Positions 1-7,780 of a stretch of 64,000 nucleotides of DNA are shown here, piece after piece (position 1 is the first letter of the stretch; each line of letters begins with the position of its first letter). The translations under genes and the position numbers were made by a program. The notes beneath the pieces were generated by a model. It worked only from the letters and a program-made list of their open reading frames with translations, was not told the origin of the DNA and ran no database searches. The stretch is from an uncultured Clostridia bacterium (GTDB lineage Bacteria > Bacillota > Clostridia > Christensenellales > Borkfalkiaceae): positions 56,625 through 120,624 of the forward strand of contig CALVWI010000002.1 of NCBI GenBank assembly GCA_944367045.1, in the 5' to 3' direction.

Positions 1-97
1 AAAACAGGCGGAATTTCTCGTCGAGATGGTCGTGCTGACGGGCATCCTCAACTGGAACTACGAGGTGCAGGTGCCGCTTGCGGGCGGGAAGGCGTGA
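1..97 (+). CDS. 3' end of an unidentified protein (partial)
   Basis: The window opens inside an open frame (codon phase starting at base 2) that ends at the TGA at 95-97. The visible 31 residues end in EVQVPLAGGKA. The frame, the GC-rich codon use and the stop just before the operator and promoter of the next operon fit a real gene end. Too little is present to assign a family or function. Confidence 0.55.
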   Translation, partial: KQAEFLVEMVVLTGILNWNYEVQVPLAGGKA

Positions 98-101
98 GCG
101 C

Positions 102-118
102 TTACAAAATCCTTACAA
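102..118 (+). promoter_or_regulatory. Direct-repeat operator of the two-component system
   Basis: TTACAAAATCCTTACAA contains two TTACAA half-sites 11 bp apart (102-107 and 113-118), the one-helical-turn spacing typical of OmpR-family regulators. The identical 17 bp recurs at 2419-2435 before the transporter genes, at nearly the same distance from a -10 box. Inferred to be the site of the response regulator encoded at 175. Confidence 0.7.
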
Positions 119-122
119 TTTC

Positions 123-153
123 CTGACGTTTTCCTGCGTTTGTATGCTATAAT
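123..153 (+). promoter_or_regulatory. Promoter of the two-component genes
   Basis: An extended -10 (TGc then TATAAT at 148-153) lies 29 bp after the operator. The -35 is poor; the best match is CTGACG at 123-128 with a 19-bp spacer. A weak -35 just downstream of a direct-repeat operator suggests an activator-dependent promoter, so the pair probably autoregulates. Confidence 0.6.
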
Positions 154-174
154 GAGGCCAAAAGGAGGCAATGC

Positions 175-846
175 ATGGTCAATATCCTCGTCGTCGAAGA
201 CGATACATCGCTCAACGGCAGCGTATGCCGCTATCTCGACCGCTGCGGCTACCGCACGAGCGGCGCGCTCAACGGGCAGGAGGCGCTTCGCCTCATGGAG
301 GAGCGCAAGTACGACCTCATCGTCAGCGACATCATGATGCCGCTCATGGACGGGTTCGAATTCGCCGAGACGGTGCGCGCCATCGACAAGACAACGCCCA
401 TCCTCTTCATGACGGCGAAGGACGATCTTGCCTCCAAGGAGCGCGGGTTTTCCAGCGGCGTCGACGACTACCTCGTTAAACCCTTCGAACTTGCAGAGCT
501 CAAGCTGCGCGTCGCCGCCCTCTTGAGGCGCGCGAAGATCGCCGAGGCGAAGAAGATCGAGATCGGGGAGTTCGTCATCAACGACGACGAGCACGCCGCC
601 TCCTACCGCGGAGAGGAGATCCCGCTCACCGTGAAGGAATTTTCCGTGCTGTATAAGCTTTTATCCTATCCCAAAAAGACGTTCTCCCGCGCGGCACTCA
701 TGGAGGAGTTCTGGGGGTACGACTCCGCCTCCACCTCGCGCGCCGTCGACGTGTGCATCGCAGAGCTGCGCAAGAAGATCATCCGCGTGGAGGAATTTGA
801 GATCGTCACCGTGCACGGGCTGGGCTACAAGGCGGTCTTAAAATGA
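175..846 (+). CDS. OmpR/PhoB-family response regulator
   Basis: A 223-residue DNA-binding response regulator. Receiver domain about residues 1-115: acidic pocket D9/D10, phospho-acceptor D52 in the SDIMMP loop, conserved T80 and K102 in KPF. Winged-helix effector domain about 125-223, ending in the usual VHGLGYKA wing. The start is set by AAAGGAGG at 161-168; an ATG at 171 is out of frame. Its stop overlaps the kinase start as ATGA. Together with the kinase and the transporters downstream it forms a cell-envelope-stress or peptide-resistance type module (inference from family context). Likely targets are its own promoter and the promoter at 2466, which share an identical direct-repeat operator. 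Confidence 0.95.
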   Translation: MVNILVVEDDTSLNGSVCRYLDRCGYRTSGALNGQEALRLMEERKYDLIVSDIMMPLMDGFEFAETVRAIDKTTPILFMTAKDDLASKERGFSSGVDDYLVKPFELAELKLRVAALLRRAKIAEAKKIEIGEFVINDDEHAASYRGEEIPLTVKEFSVLYKLLSYPKKTFSRAALMEEFWGYDSASTSRAVDVCIAELRKKIIRVEEFEIVTVHGLGYKAVLK

Positions 847-1874
847 AGAAGAAGCGCAGTACCTTCTCGGCCATGGGCTACCTCATCTTCTTTGTGACGG
901 TCGCCGCCATCATCACCTGCGCCGTGCTCATCTACTCCTTCCTCTCGGAGCGCGCGGGCAAGCTCACCATCGCCGTCGCCATGCTCATCGTCGTCGTGGT
1001 GCTTGCGGGGGTGTGCACGCTCATCGACGTCATCAGGCGCAAGTATATGGTCGAGCGGCCCGTCCGCGAGATCTTGAGAGCGACGGAGCGCATCGCCGCG
1101 GGCGACTTCAAGGTGCGGCTGACGGCGCGGCACGGCTACGAGCGATACGACGAATACGACGAGATCTACGAGAACATCAACCGCATGGCGGCCGAGCTCT
1201 CCCGCAACGAGGTGCTCAAGACCGACTTCATCTCCAACGTCTCGCATGAGATCAAGACGCCGCTCAGTGTCATCTCCAACCACGCCACGCTCCTGCAGGA
1301 CGAGACGCTCACCGAAGAGGAGCGCGCGGAGTACACCAAGGCGCTGCTGGCGGCCTCCAAACGGCTCACCGACCTCGTCACCGACATCCTCAAGCTCAAC
1401 AAGCTGGAAAATCAGGTCATTCCCGAACAGAAGACGACGCTGCACCTCGGCGACTTTCTGGGCGAGATCGTGCTCGGGTTCGAGGACCTCATCGAGGGGA
1501 AGAATATCGAGCTTACCTGCGACATCGACGATGTGACCTTCTCCGCCGACAAGACCTACCTTGAGATCATCTCAAACAACCTTCTTTCCAACGCGGTCAA
1601 GTTCACGCCCGAGGGCGGGAAGATAAGCGTCTCCCTCAAGGAGGGCGAGAAGGACGTCGTTTTGAAGGTCTCGGACACGGGGTGCGGCATGACGCCCGAG
1701 GTGGGCGCGCGCATCTTCGACAAGTTCTACCAGGGCGACACCTCGCACCGCCAACAGGGCAACGGGCTGGGGCTCGCGCTCGTCAAAAAGGTCATCGACC
1801 TCATGGGCGGGAGCATCCGCGTCGAGAGCGAACTCGGGAAAGGCTCGACCTTTTGGGTGACGCTGAAAAAGTGA
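843..1874 (+). CDS. Intramembrane-sensing sensor histidine kinase
   Basis: A 343-residue membrane kinase. Two transmembrane helices (about 12-34 and 41-62) are joined by only about six extracytoplasmic residues, so there is no sensor domain outside the membrane. This is the layout of BceS/LiaS-like intramembrane-sensing kinases, which often read the state of a partner transporter. A HAMP-like linker (about 63-115) follows, then the dimerisation helix with phospho-acceptor H135 in SNVSHEIKTP, and the ATPase domain with N box NNLLSNAVKF, G1 DTGCGM and G2 GNGLGLAL. It overlaps the regulator by 4 bp and is surely co-transcribed. The stimulus is unknown; an antimicrobial peptide or envelope stress is the likely class, given the transporters downstream. 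Confidence 0.93.
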   Translation: MKKKRSTFSAMGYLIFFVTVAAIITCAVLIYSFLSERAGKLTIAVAMLIVVVVLAGVCTLIDVIRRKYMVERPVREILRATERIAAGDFKVRLTARHGYERYDEYDEIYENINRMAAELSRNEVLKTDFISNVSHEIKTPLSVISNHATLLQDETLTEEERAEYTKALLAASKRLTDLVTDILKLNKLENQVIPEQKTTLHLGDFLGEIVLGFEDLIEGKNIELTCDIDDVTFSADKTYLEIISNNLLSNAVKFTPEGGKISVSLKEGEKDVVLKVSDTGCGMTPEVGARIFDKFYQGDTSHRQQGNGLGLALVKKVIDLMGGSIRVESELGKGSTFWVTLKK

Positions 1875-1964
1875 GGGCGCTTCGCCGCCCGATGCCGCGG
1901 ATTCTAATTGAAAGCGCGGCCGCTCCCCTCTCGCCGAACAGAGAGGCAACTTCGGAGGAACAAG

Positions 1965-2354
1965 ATGGACGAAAAATTTTCCTATACCTATTCCGCCCCC
2001 ACGCCGAGTGAGCGGGAGGAGATCAACAGCATCCGCAGCGCCTACCTGCCGCGCAAGGAGACCGACCTCGAACGGCTGCGCGCGCTCGACAGGAAGGTCC
2101 ATATGCCGCCCAAAGTCATCGCCATCGCGCTCGGCATCTTAGGCCTTCTCCTCTTTGGGCTGGGCATGACCCTCGCCCTCGAATGGGGGCTGCTCCTTTG
2201 GGGCATCGCCGTCGGCGTCGTCGGAGCGGCGGTCATGGGGATCGCCTACCCCGTCCACCGCGCCGTACTCGCCCGCCGCAAGAAGCGGTACGGCGACGAG
2301 ATCGTCCGCCTGAGCGACGCGCTCTTAGGCGAGGGGCAGGACGGGCAGAAATAA
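1965..2354 (+). CDS. Small two-helix membrane protein, first paralogue
   Basis: 129 residues. The start at 1965 is preferred over an upstream in-frame ATG at 1908 because GGAGGA at 1955-1960 precedes it. A soluble N-terminal part carries YLPRKETDLERLRALDRKV, then two hydrophobic helices (about 51-69 and 72-94) and a basic C-terminal tail. Residues YLPR, KxxxLExLRxLDxKV and the tail RxKKxYGxExxxLSDxLL are shared with the protein at 2504, so the two are paralogues. Similar small proteins travel with lantibiotic-protection ABC operons in Clostridia; a biochemical role is not established. It closes the two-component transcript, and a terminator follows. Confidence 0.82.
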   Translation: MDEKFSYTYSAPTPSEREEINSIRSAYLPRKETDLERLRALDRKVHMPPKVIAIALGILGLLLFGLGMTLALEWGLLLWGIAVGVVGAAVMGIAYPVHRAVLARRKKRYGDEIVRLSDALLGEGQDGQK

Positions 2355-2365
2355 CGTTTGAACAT

Positions 2366-2395
2366 AAAAAGGACCGTGGATATACGGTCCTTTTT
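2366..2395 (+). terminator. Rho-independent terminator, bidirectional
   Basis: A 12-bp perfect stem (2366-2377 with 2384-2395) whose arms start with A5 and end with T5. It separates the two-component genes from the transporter operon, so the latter needs its own promoter. Confidence 0.88.
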
Positions 2396-2397
2396 GC

Positions 2398-2435
2398 TTA
2401 CAAAAATCTTACCTTCGGTTACAAAATCCTTACAA
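2398..2435 (+). promoter_or_regulatory. Tandem direct-repeat operators before the ABC operon
   Basis: Two sites in a row. The proximal TTACAAAATCCTTACAA (2419-2435) is identical to the site at 102-118. The distal TTACAAAAATCTTACCT (2398-2414) matches the same 11-bp-spaced half-site pattern with mismatches. Together they should bind two regulator dimers, suggesting stronger induction here than at the regulator's own promoter. Confidence 0.68.
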
Positions 2436-2465
2436 GTTCCAAAAGAAAGCCAAACATCGGCGGAG

Positions 2466-2471
2466 TAAAAT
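2466..2471 (+). promoter_or_regulatory. -10 box of the ABC transporter operon
   Basis: TAAAAT followed by GAGG, as in the first promoter (TATAATGAGG). The operator starts 47 bp upstream here and 46 bp upstream there. No recognisable -35 is present, as expected for an activator-dependent promoter. Confidence 0.55.
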
Positions 2472-2503
2472 GAGGGCACAAAATCAAGAAGGAGATGACT
2501 TCT

Positions 2504-2863
2504 ATGAATACTCAGACCCAACAGACCTATGCCGAGAAACTGCGCGCGCAGTATCTTCCGCGCGAGGAGAACAAGCTCGAAACGCTCCGCAGACTGGACA
2601 AAAAGGTGAAGCGCCCCGCCAAGGTGTTCTCCTACATCTTCGGCACGGTGAGCGCGCTTGTCCTCGGCGCGGGCATGTGCCTTGCGATGGAGGTCATCGG
2701 CGCATCGGTGCCCGTTCTCATGCCCGTCGGCATCGCCGTGGGGTGCGTCGGCATCGCGCTGTGCATCGCCAATTACTTCATCTATAAGGGCATTCTGAGA
2801 TCGCGGAAGAAGAAGTACGGCGCCGAGGTGCTCGCCCTCTCCGACGAACTCCTCAACGCATAG
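2504..2863 (+). CDS. Small two-helix membrane protein, second paralogue
   Basis: 119 residues, paralogous to the protein at 1965: LRAQYLPREENKLETLRRLD, two hydrophobic helices, and a tail of KKKYGAEVLALSDELL. An ATG at 2495 is in frame but touches the Shine-Dalgarno; AAGAAGGAG at 2486-2494 with 9 bp spacing favours 2504. It is the first gene behind the regulated promoter and lies 9 bp before the first ATPase gene, so a role with the transporter (assembly, sensing or immunity) is plausible but unproven. Confidence 0.82.
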   Translation: MNTQTQQTYAEKLRAQYLPREENKLETLRRLDKKVKRPAKVFSYIFGTVSALVLGAGMCLAMEVIGASVPVLMPVGIAVGCVGIALCIANYFIYKGILRSRKKKYGAEVLALSDELLNA

Positions 2864-2872
2864 GAGCGCGCC

Positions 2873-3772
2873 ATGAATGCCATTGAAATTCGCTCTCTCA
2901 AAAAGAGCTTCCGCGGGCTGTATGCCCTGGACGGCCTCGACATGACCGTGCCGCAGGGCGCCATCTACGGCTTTATCGGCGAGAACGGCTCTGGCAAGTC
3001 GACGACGGAGAAGCTCATCTGCGGGCATCTCGTCCCCGACGGCGGAAGTATCCGTCTCTTCGGGCGGGACTACACCGACCCCGGCGTACGGGTGCGCGTG
3101 GGGGCGCTCATCGAAAATGCGGGGTGCTTTCCCGAGTCCTCCGTGCGCGCCAACCTCATGATGCAGTGCATCAATTTGGGGATAAAGGACGCCGCGGGAG
3201 AAATTGAGCGCGTCCTCAAGATCGTGCGCATGGAAGATGCGGCACATATCAAGTTCAAGAGCTGTTCGCTGGGAATGAAGCAGCGCATCGGCATTGCGAT
3301 GGCGCTCTTGGGCGACCCCGCCCTTCTCATTTTGGACGAGCCCATCAACGGCCTCGATGCGGACGGCATGCGCATCATGCGCGAGATCCTCGTCGACATC
3401 ACCAAGACGTACGGCTGCACGGTGCTCATCTCCTCGCATATCTTGAGCGAACTCGAGAAGATCGCCACGCACTACGGCATTATCCGCCAGGGGAAGATGC
3501 TCCGCGAGCTGACCGCAGCGGACCTCGAAGGGCGCGCCCGCGTCCTCATCTCCGTTAAGACGAGCGACGATGTGCAGGCGTTCGAGCTGCTCCGCCGCGG
3601 CTTTCCCGCCGTCAGATACGAGGACGGGCAGCTCAATGTGTACGGCGAGGAGGATCCGAAGAAGGTGACGGCGTACCTCCTCGAAAACGGGCAGGCCGTG
3701 CGCGAGGTGAGAAAGAACAAGATCGGGCTCGAGGAGTACTACGTCGAGCTCATGAGCAAAAAGGAGGCATAA
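2873..3772 (+). CDS. ABC transporter ATP-binding protein, lantibiotic-protection type (module 1)
   Basis: A 299-residue ATPase. Walker A GENGSGKST (36-44), signature LGMKQR (133-138, the divergent form common in bacitracin/lantibiotic-type ATPases), Walker B LLILDEP (151-157), switch H189. The usual Q-loop glutamine is not obvious (ALIENAG). About 65 residues follow the core, as in BcrA/NisF-like proteins. It pairs with the permease starting 2 bp after its stop. Homologues export or expel cationic peptides from the membrane. A second, closely similar ATPase lies at 5948, indicating duplication of the module. Confidence 0.93.
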   Translation: MNAIEIRSLKKSFRGLYALDGLDMTVPQGAIYGFIGENGSGKSTTEKLICGHLVPDGGSIRLFGRDYTDPGVRVRVGALIENAGCFPESSVRANLMMQCINLGIKDAAGEIERVLKIVRMEDAAHIKFKSCSLGMKQRIGIAMALLGDPALLILDEPINGLDADGMRIMREILVDITKTYGCTVLISSHILSELEKIATHYGIIRQGKMLRELTAADLEGRARVLISVKTSDDVQAFELLRRGFPAVRYEDGQLNVYGEEDPKKVTAYLLENGQAVREVRKNKIGLEEYYVELMSKKEA

Positions 3773-3774
3773 CG

Positions 3775-4587
3775 ATGGAGCAGACACAGCAGTTGACATT
3801 CCCCTCCCCCACACTCTTCAAGCGGCTCAAGGGGATGCTGGGCGTCGATTTTTACAGGCTGTTTCACACGCCCATGTTCTATATCTTCCTCGTCATCGCC
3901 GCCATCATTCCCGCGCTCGTCTCCATGGGGAGCTTTTCGGGGACAGGGCAGGAGGTCGGCAATGCGTGGAACATCATCGCCGCAAATTCGCCCCTCTATG
4001 TGGTGAATGACATCGGCGAATACGCCAATATGAACATGGTCTTTATCTTCGGCGGCATCATGGTTTCCATCTTTATCGGACACGACTACCGCAGCGGGTA
4101 CGTCAAGCAGCTGTTCACCACTCACCCCAAAAAGCAGGACTACATGATCTCCAAGACGCTCAGCTGCGCCTTTGCGATGGCGTGCATGTGCATCACCTAC
4201 CTCATCGGCGGCGTGGCTTCCGGACTCTTTACGGGCGCTTCCTTTGAAGTGGACGTCGGCTCTCTCGTCTGCGCCATTTTGGGAAAGATGATCATGTCGC
4301 TCGGCTGGGCGAGCCTCTACACCTTCCTCAATGTGCTCTTCCGCAGGTACTTCGGCATCTCCATCGCCCTCTCCTTCGTGCTGGGCACAGGCATCGTCAT
4401 CATCGGCGCGGCGGCGATCCTCGGCAATTCGCCCGTCCTCAACATCTTCCTGTACGGCTCGTCCGTCTATGCCTGCCTTTCGTCGAGCTTCACCGCCGTG
4501 CTCGTCTGCCTTGCCTGTTCGCTCGCATGGACGGTCGTCTACAACCTGCTCGGCTGGCTGGTTTTGCGCAAGAGCGACGTCTATTGA
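3775..4587 (+). CDS. ABC-2-type permease subunit (module 1)
   Basis: 270 residues with about six hydrophobic helices (roughly 33-50, 91-107, 127-147, 160-182, 192-213, 241-263) and a cytoplasmic N-terminus carrying an amphipathic KRLKGMLGVDFYRLF segment. The size and pattern match NisE/NisG-like or BcrB-like permeases. The SGYVKQLFTTHPKKQDY loop after helix 2 corresponds to SGYAKNLFTVRAGRADY in the second permease (6853), so the two are paralogues. Probably acts with the ATPase at 2873. Confidence 0.88.
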   Translation: MEQTQQLTFPSPTLFKRLKGMLGVDFYRLFHTPMFYIFLVIAAIIPALVSMGSFSGTGQEVGNAWNIIAANSPLYVVNDIGEYANMNMVFIFGGIMVSIFIGHDYRSGYVKQLFTTHPKKQDYMISKTLSCAFAMACMCITYLIGGVASGLFTGASFEVDVGSLVCAILGKMIMSLGWASLYTFLNVLFRRYFGISIALSFVLGTGIVIIGAAAILGNSPVLNIFLYGSSVYACLSSSFTAVLVCLACSLAWTVVYNLLGWLVLRKSDVY

Positions 4588-4595
4588 GGTGAATC

Positions 4596-5951
4596 ATGGC
4601 CAATTTCTTCTTACGACTGTTCAACGCCATGGAGCGCAGCAACAGGCGGCAGCTCATTGCAAATTCGGGCTCGGAGAGCACGGGCGGAAACGAGAAAGTG
4701 CGCGCGGGACAGAGCTATTTATACCGCAAAGACGGCATGGAGAGCGAGGTGTTCGAAGTGCGCTTTCATGAGAACGTCCGCGGCGGGGAGCTCAACCGTG
4801 CGCTTTCGGAGGCGCTGAAACGGTACCCCTACCTGAATACACGCCTTGTCGAGCTGGACGGCGATTTCTACATCGTGCAGGATCCCGTCTCGATGACGGC
4901 AAGAAGGAGCGAAAAGCTCCCCTCGCTCGGCGGCATTTCGGACGGGTATCACCTCGTCGACGTCACCTACTTCGGCAAGAGCGTGTACCTCTCCTTCCAT
5001 CACGCCCTGTGCGACGGGCGGGGCATCAAGCCCTTCCTTGAAACGCTGCTCTTTTACTACTGCGCGTACCGCTATCAGAGCAAGGAGCCGGGCGAGGGCA
5101 TCAGAAAGAGCGATCAGCCCCTTTTGGAGGGCGAGACGGCAGAGCCCTTCGAAAGTGCATACTCTTACGACGCAAGTAAAACGTTCCCCGCATTTGCGCG
5201 CGAGGCGTTCGCGCTTCCCGATAAGGACGAGGGCGACACGCGCTTTGAACTCGTGATGCCGCGGGAGAAGTTCCTCTCGGCGTGCAAAGGGATCGGCGCG
5301 ACACCCGCAATTTTTCTTGCAATGTGCATGAGCAAGGGCATCGCCGAGCTCTATCCCGATTTCGAAAAGCCCATCCATGCCAATATCGCCGCCGATATGC
5401 GCGCCGCGCTCGACGTGCCAAATACCTATAAGAACTGCGTCAGGACGCTCGTCCTGCCCTACGACAGGCAATTTGCGGCAAAGCCCGCAACTGAGCAGGC
5501 GGAGGAATACCGCGCGCTTCTGAACGCCCAGCGCGACCGCGACTGCTGCCGCAAGGCGGCAAACGAGATGCTGTCTCTCTTCGAAAAACTCGACTCCCTT
5601 CCCTCCTACGAACAAAAGCAGGCGATGATGTCCTTCTTCGAGGGCATGAAGCTCGATACCTATGTCATCAGTTATGTCGGCGATATGGTGCTCGGGGAAA
5701 ACGCAAGGCATATCGAAAGCATCCACCTCTACAATTCGGGAGCGCTCGGGCTGGGGCTCAATGCCGTCTGCTGCGGCGATAAGTTCATCCTCGACTTCAA
5801 GCAGAGCTTTTCGTCGGCAAGCTATGTGAATGCCTTTGAAACACAGCTCGACGCATACGGCATCCCCCACCGGACGAGCGGCGCGATCGGCTTTTCCACG
5901 CCCTCAGACTCCCTCATGCGTCGAGGAAAATCACAAGGAGCAAGCATATGA
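4596..5951 (+). CDS. Condensation-domain/alcohol-acetyltransferase-like acyltransferase
   Basis: A 451-residue soluble protein with HHALCDG at 135-141. This is the HHxxxDG active site of the CoA-dependent acyltransferase superfamily (NRPS condensation domains, PapA5, alcohol acetyltransferase). The second H would be the general base. The N-terminal half has the usual ELNRALSEALKRYPYL helix (H-donor style). The C-terminal half carries YVGDMVLGENARHI, reminiscent of the strand before the bridging region. No carrier-protein or adenylation domain is present. The gene begins 8 bp after one permease and overlaps the next ATPase start by 4 bp, so it is translated with both transporter modules. It may acylate an envelope lipid, an alcohol or an incoming antibiotic (inference). 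The substrate is unknown. Confidence 0.8.
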   Translation: MANFFLRLFNAMERSNRRQLIANSGSESTGGNEKVRAGQSYLYRKDGMESEVFEVRFHENVRGGELNRALSEALKRYPYLNTRLVELDGDFYIVQDPVSMTARRSEKLPSLGGISDGYHLVDVTYFGKSVYLSFHHALCDGRGIKPFLETLLFYYCAYRYQSKEPGEGIRKSDQPLLEGETAEPFESAYSYDASKTFPAFAREAFALPDKDEGDTRFELVMPREKFLSACKGIGATPAIFLAMCMSKGIAELYPDFEKPIHANIAADMRAALDVPNTYKNCVRTLVLPYDRQFAAKPATEQAEEYRALLNAQRDRDCCRKAANEMLSLFEKLDSLPSYEQKQAMMSFFEGMKLDTYVISYVGDMVLGENARHIESIHLYNSGALGLGLNAVCCGDKFILDFKQSFSSASYVNAFETQLDAYGIPHRTSGAIGFSTPSDSLMRRGKSQGASI

Positions 5952-6856
5952 ACGCGATCGAGATCAGAAATTTAAGCAAACACTTCGGCGCAAAGCAGGC
6001 GCTTGCAGGCCTCGACATGACCGTGCCGCAGGGCGCCATCTACGGTTTCATCGGCGAGAACGGCAGCGGCAAATCGACGACCGAAAAGATCATCTGCGGG
6101 CTGCTCCTTCCGAGCGGCGGCAGCGTCAAGCTGTTCGGCAAAGACTACACGGACGGCGACGTGCGCGCGAAAATCGGCGTGCTCATCGAACAGCCCGGGT
6201 GCTTTCCCAACTATTCCGTCTGGAACAATCTTCTCTTGCAGGCGGCAAACCTCGGCATCCAAAACGCCGAGGAGGAAGTGCGCAAGGTGCTCAAAATCGT
6301 GCGCATGGAGGGCTCGGCGTCCAACAAGTTCAAGAACTGCTCGCTCGGCATGAAGCAGCGCATCGGCATTGCGATGGCGCTCTTGGGCGACCCTGCTCTT
6401 CTCGTTTTGGACGAGCCCATCAACGGCCTCGATGCCGACGGCATGCGCATCATGCGCGAAGTGCTCGTCGACATCACCCGAAATCAGGGGCGCACTGTGC
6501 TCATCTCCTCGCACATCTTGAGCGAGCTGGAAAAGATCGCCACGCACTACGGCATCATCCGCGGCGGGAAGATGATCCGCGAGATGACCGCCGAGGAACT
6601 CGACGCCGACTGTCCCGTCTTTATCGCCCTGCGCGCCGAGAACATGGAGCTTGCCGAGACCCTCCTTCGCCGCCGCTTTCTGCGCGTCGAGAAGGACGAG
6701 GAGCGCGGGCTCCTGCGCGTCTATGACAGAGTGCCGCCCGAGGACGCTGCGCGCTATCTCTATGAACTCGGCGTGACCGTCTCCGAGATCTTCACGCAGA
6801 AGATAAGTTTGGAAGAATACTACACGAGCCTGATGCACGGGGAGGTGCGCGCATGA
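5948..6856 (+). CDS. ABC transporter ATP-binding protein, lantibiotic-protection type (module 2)
   Basis: 302 residues and collinear with the ATPase at 2873: Walker A GENGSGKST (36-44), Q-loop LIEQPG, signature LGMKQR (133-138), Walker B LLVLDEP, switch histidine in SSHILSELEKIATHYG. The highest identity is in the nucleotide-binding core, and the C-terminal 90 residues diverge, as expected if the two now serve different permeases or substrates. The start overlaps the acyltransferase stop and the stop overlaps the permease start (ATGA at both joints). Confidence 0.93.
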   Translation: MNAIEIRNLSKHFGAKQALAGLDMTVPQGAIYGFIGENGSGKSTTEKIICGLLLPSGGSVKLFGKDYTDGDVRAKIGVLIEQPGCFPNYSVWNNLLLQAANLGIQNAEEEVRKVLKIVRMEGSASNKFKNCSLGMKQRIGIAMALLGDPALLVLDEPINGLDADGMRIMREVLVDITRNQGRTVLISSHILSELEKIATHYGIIRGGKMIREMTAEELDADCPVFIALRAENMELAETLLRRRFLRVEKDEERGLLRVYDRVPPEDAARYLYELGVTVSEIFTQKISLEEYYTSLMHGEVRA

Positions 6857-7632
6857 CAAATGCAATGACTTTTGAACATCAAACGTTCGGGAAACGGCTC
6901 AAGACCATGTGCAAGGTCGACTTCCGCCGCATGTTCACGCAGCCGCTCGTCTATATCATGCTCGGCATCAGCCTTGTGATGCCCGCGCTCATCCTCATCA
7001 TGACCACCATGACGGGCGAGGGAGCGGGCGAAAGTGCCGAGATGTTCACCAATGTATGGCAAGCGGTAAGCTCTCTGAGCGGTGCGGGCGGCGGCATGAG
7101 CCTCACTTCCATGTGCAACATGAACCTCATCTACTTCCTTGCGGCGGTCTTGGTGTGCGTATTCGTGGCGGACGACTTCAGAAGCGGGTACGCGAAGAAT
7201 TTGTTCACCGTGCGTGCAGGGAGAGCGGACTATGCGTTCTCGAAATCGCTCGTCGGGTTTGTGTGCGGCGTCGGGATGCTCGTGTGCTATTTCGTCGGCG
7301 CGATGATCGGCGGAGCGATCGCGGGTCTCCCCTTTGCGATGGAGGGCTTCGGCGTCGGAAACCTTGTCGCCTGCCTGCTCGCAAAAGTTTTCCTGATGGC
7401 GGTGTTCACGTCCATCTTCCTTGTGATGAGCGTCATTGCGAAGCAGCGGCTGTGGCTTTCCATCGTGCTTTCGCTGGCGGCCGGCATGCTGCTGTTCACG
7501 ATGATCCCCATGATGACGCCGCTCGACGCGACCGTGCTGCACCCCGTACTGTGCCTTGCGGGAGGCGCGCTGTTCGGCGCGGGGCTCGGAGCCGTCTCGA
7601 CGGTCATTCTGAGAAAGACGAGCGTTGTTTGA
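6853..7632 (+). CDS. ABC-2-type permease subunit (module 2)
   Basis: 259 residues, about six transmembrane helices, and an N-terminal GKRLKTMCKVDFRRMF segment matching that of the first permease. Glycine/serine-rich loops follow the first helix. It forms the last gene of the operon; a GC-rich hairpin follows at 7659. With the ATPase at 5948 it completes a second exporter or immunity pump. Confidence 0.88.
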   Translation: MTNAMTFEHQTFGKRLKTMCKVDFRRMFTQPLVYIMLGISLVMPALILIMTTMTGEGAGESAEMFTNVWQAVSSLSGAGGGMSLTSMCNMNLIYFLAAVLVCVFVADDFRSGYAKNLFTVRAGRADYAFSKSLVGFVCGVGMLVCYFVGAMIGGAIAGLPFAMEGFGVGNLVACLLAKVFLMAVFTSIFLVMSVIAKQRLWLSIVLSLAAGMLLFTMIPMMTPLDATVLHPVLCLAGGALFGAGLGAVSTVILRKTSVV

Positions 7633-7658
7633 TGAAAATTGTTTGACGAAATTTGAAC

Positions 7659-7696
7659 GGCCGCCCGAGGCGCGAATTTTCGCGCCTCGGGCGGCC
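7659..7696 (+). terminator. Strong GC hairpin after the ABC operon
   Basis: A perfect 18-bp stem (7659-7676 with 7679-7696) with only two bases between the arms. There is no T-run after it, so it may be a 3'-end-stabilising or pausing hairpin rather than a classical intrinsic terminator. Confidence 0.6.
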
Positions 7697-7761
7697 CATC
7701 TTCCCACAAAATCTTGCTGCGCAATCTTTTGCGGGAGCCCTTTAAATGAAAATCCCTTACA

Positions 7762-7780
7762 GCGCAGAGACAGGGATTTG
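7762..7780 (+). repeat. Direct copy of the tRNA-Ser 3' end
   Basis: GCGCAGAGACAGGGATTTG is identical to 7965-7983, which is the acceptor and T-arm end of tRNA-Ser read on the plus strand. The rest of the tRNA is absent. It looks like an attachment-site or tRNA-gene remnant. Confidence 0.7.
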
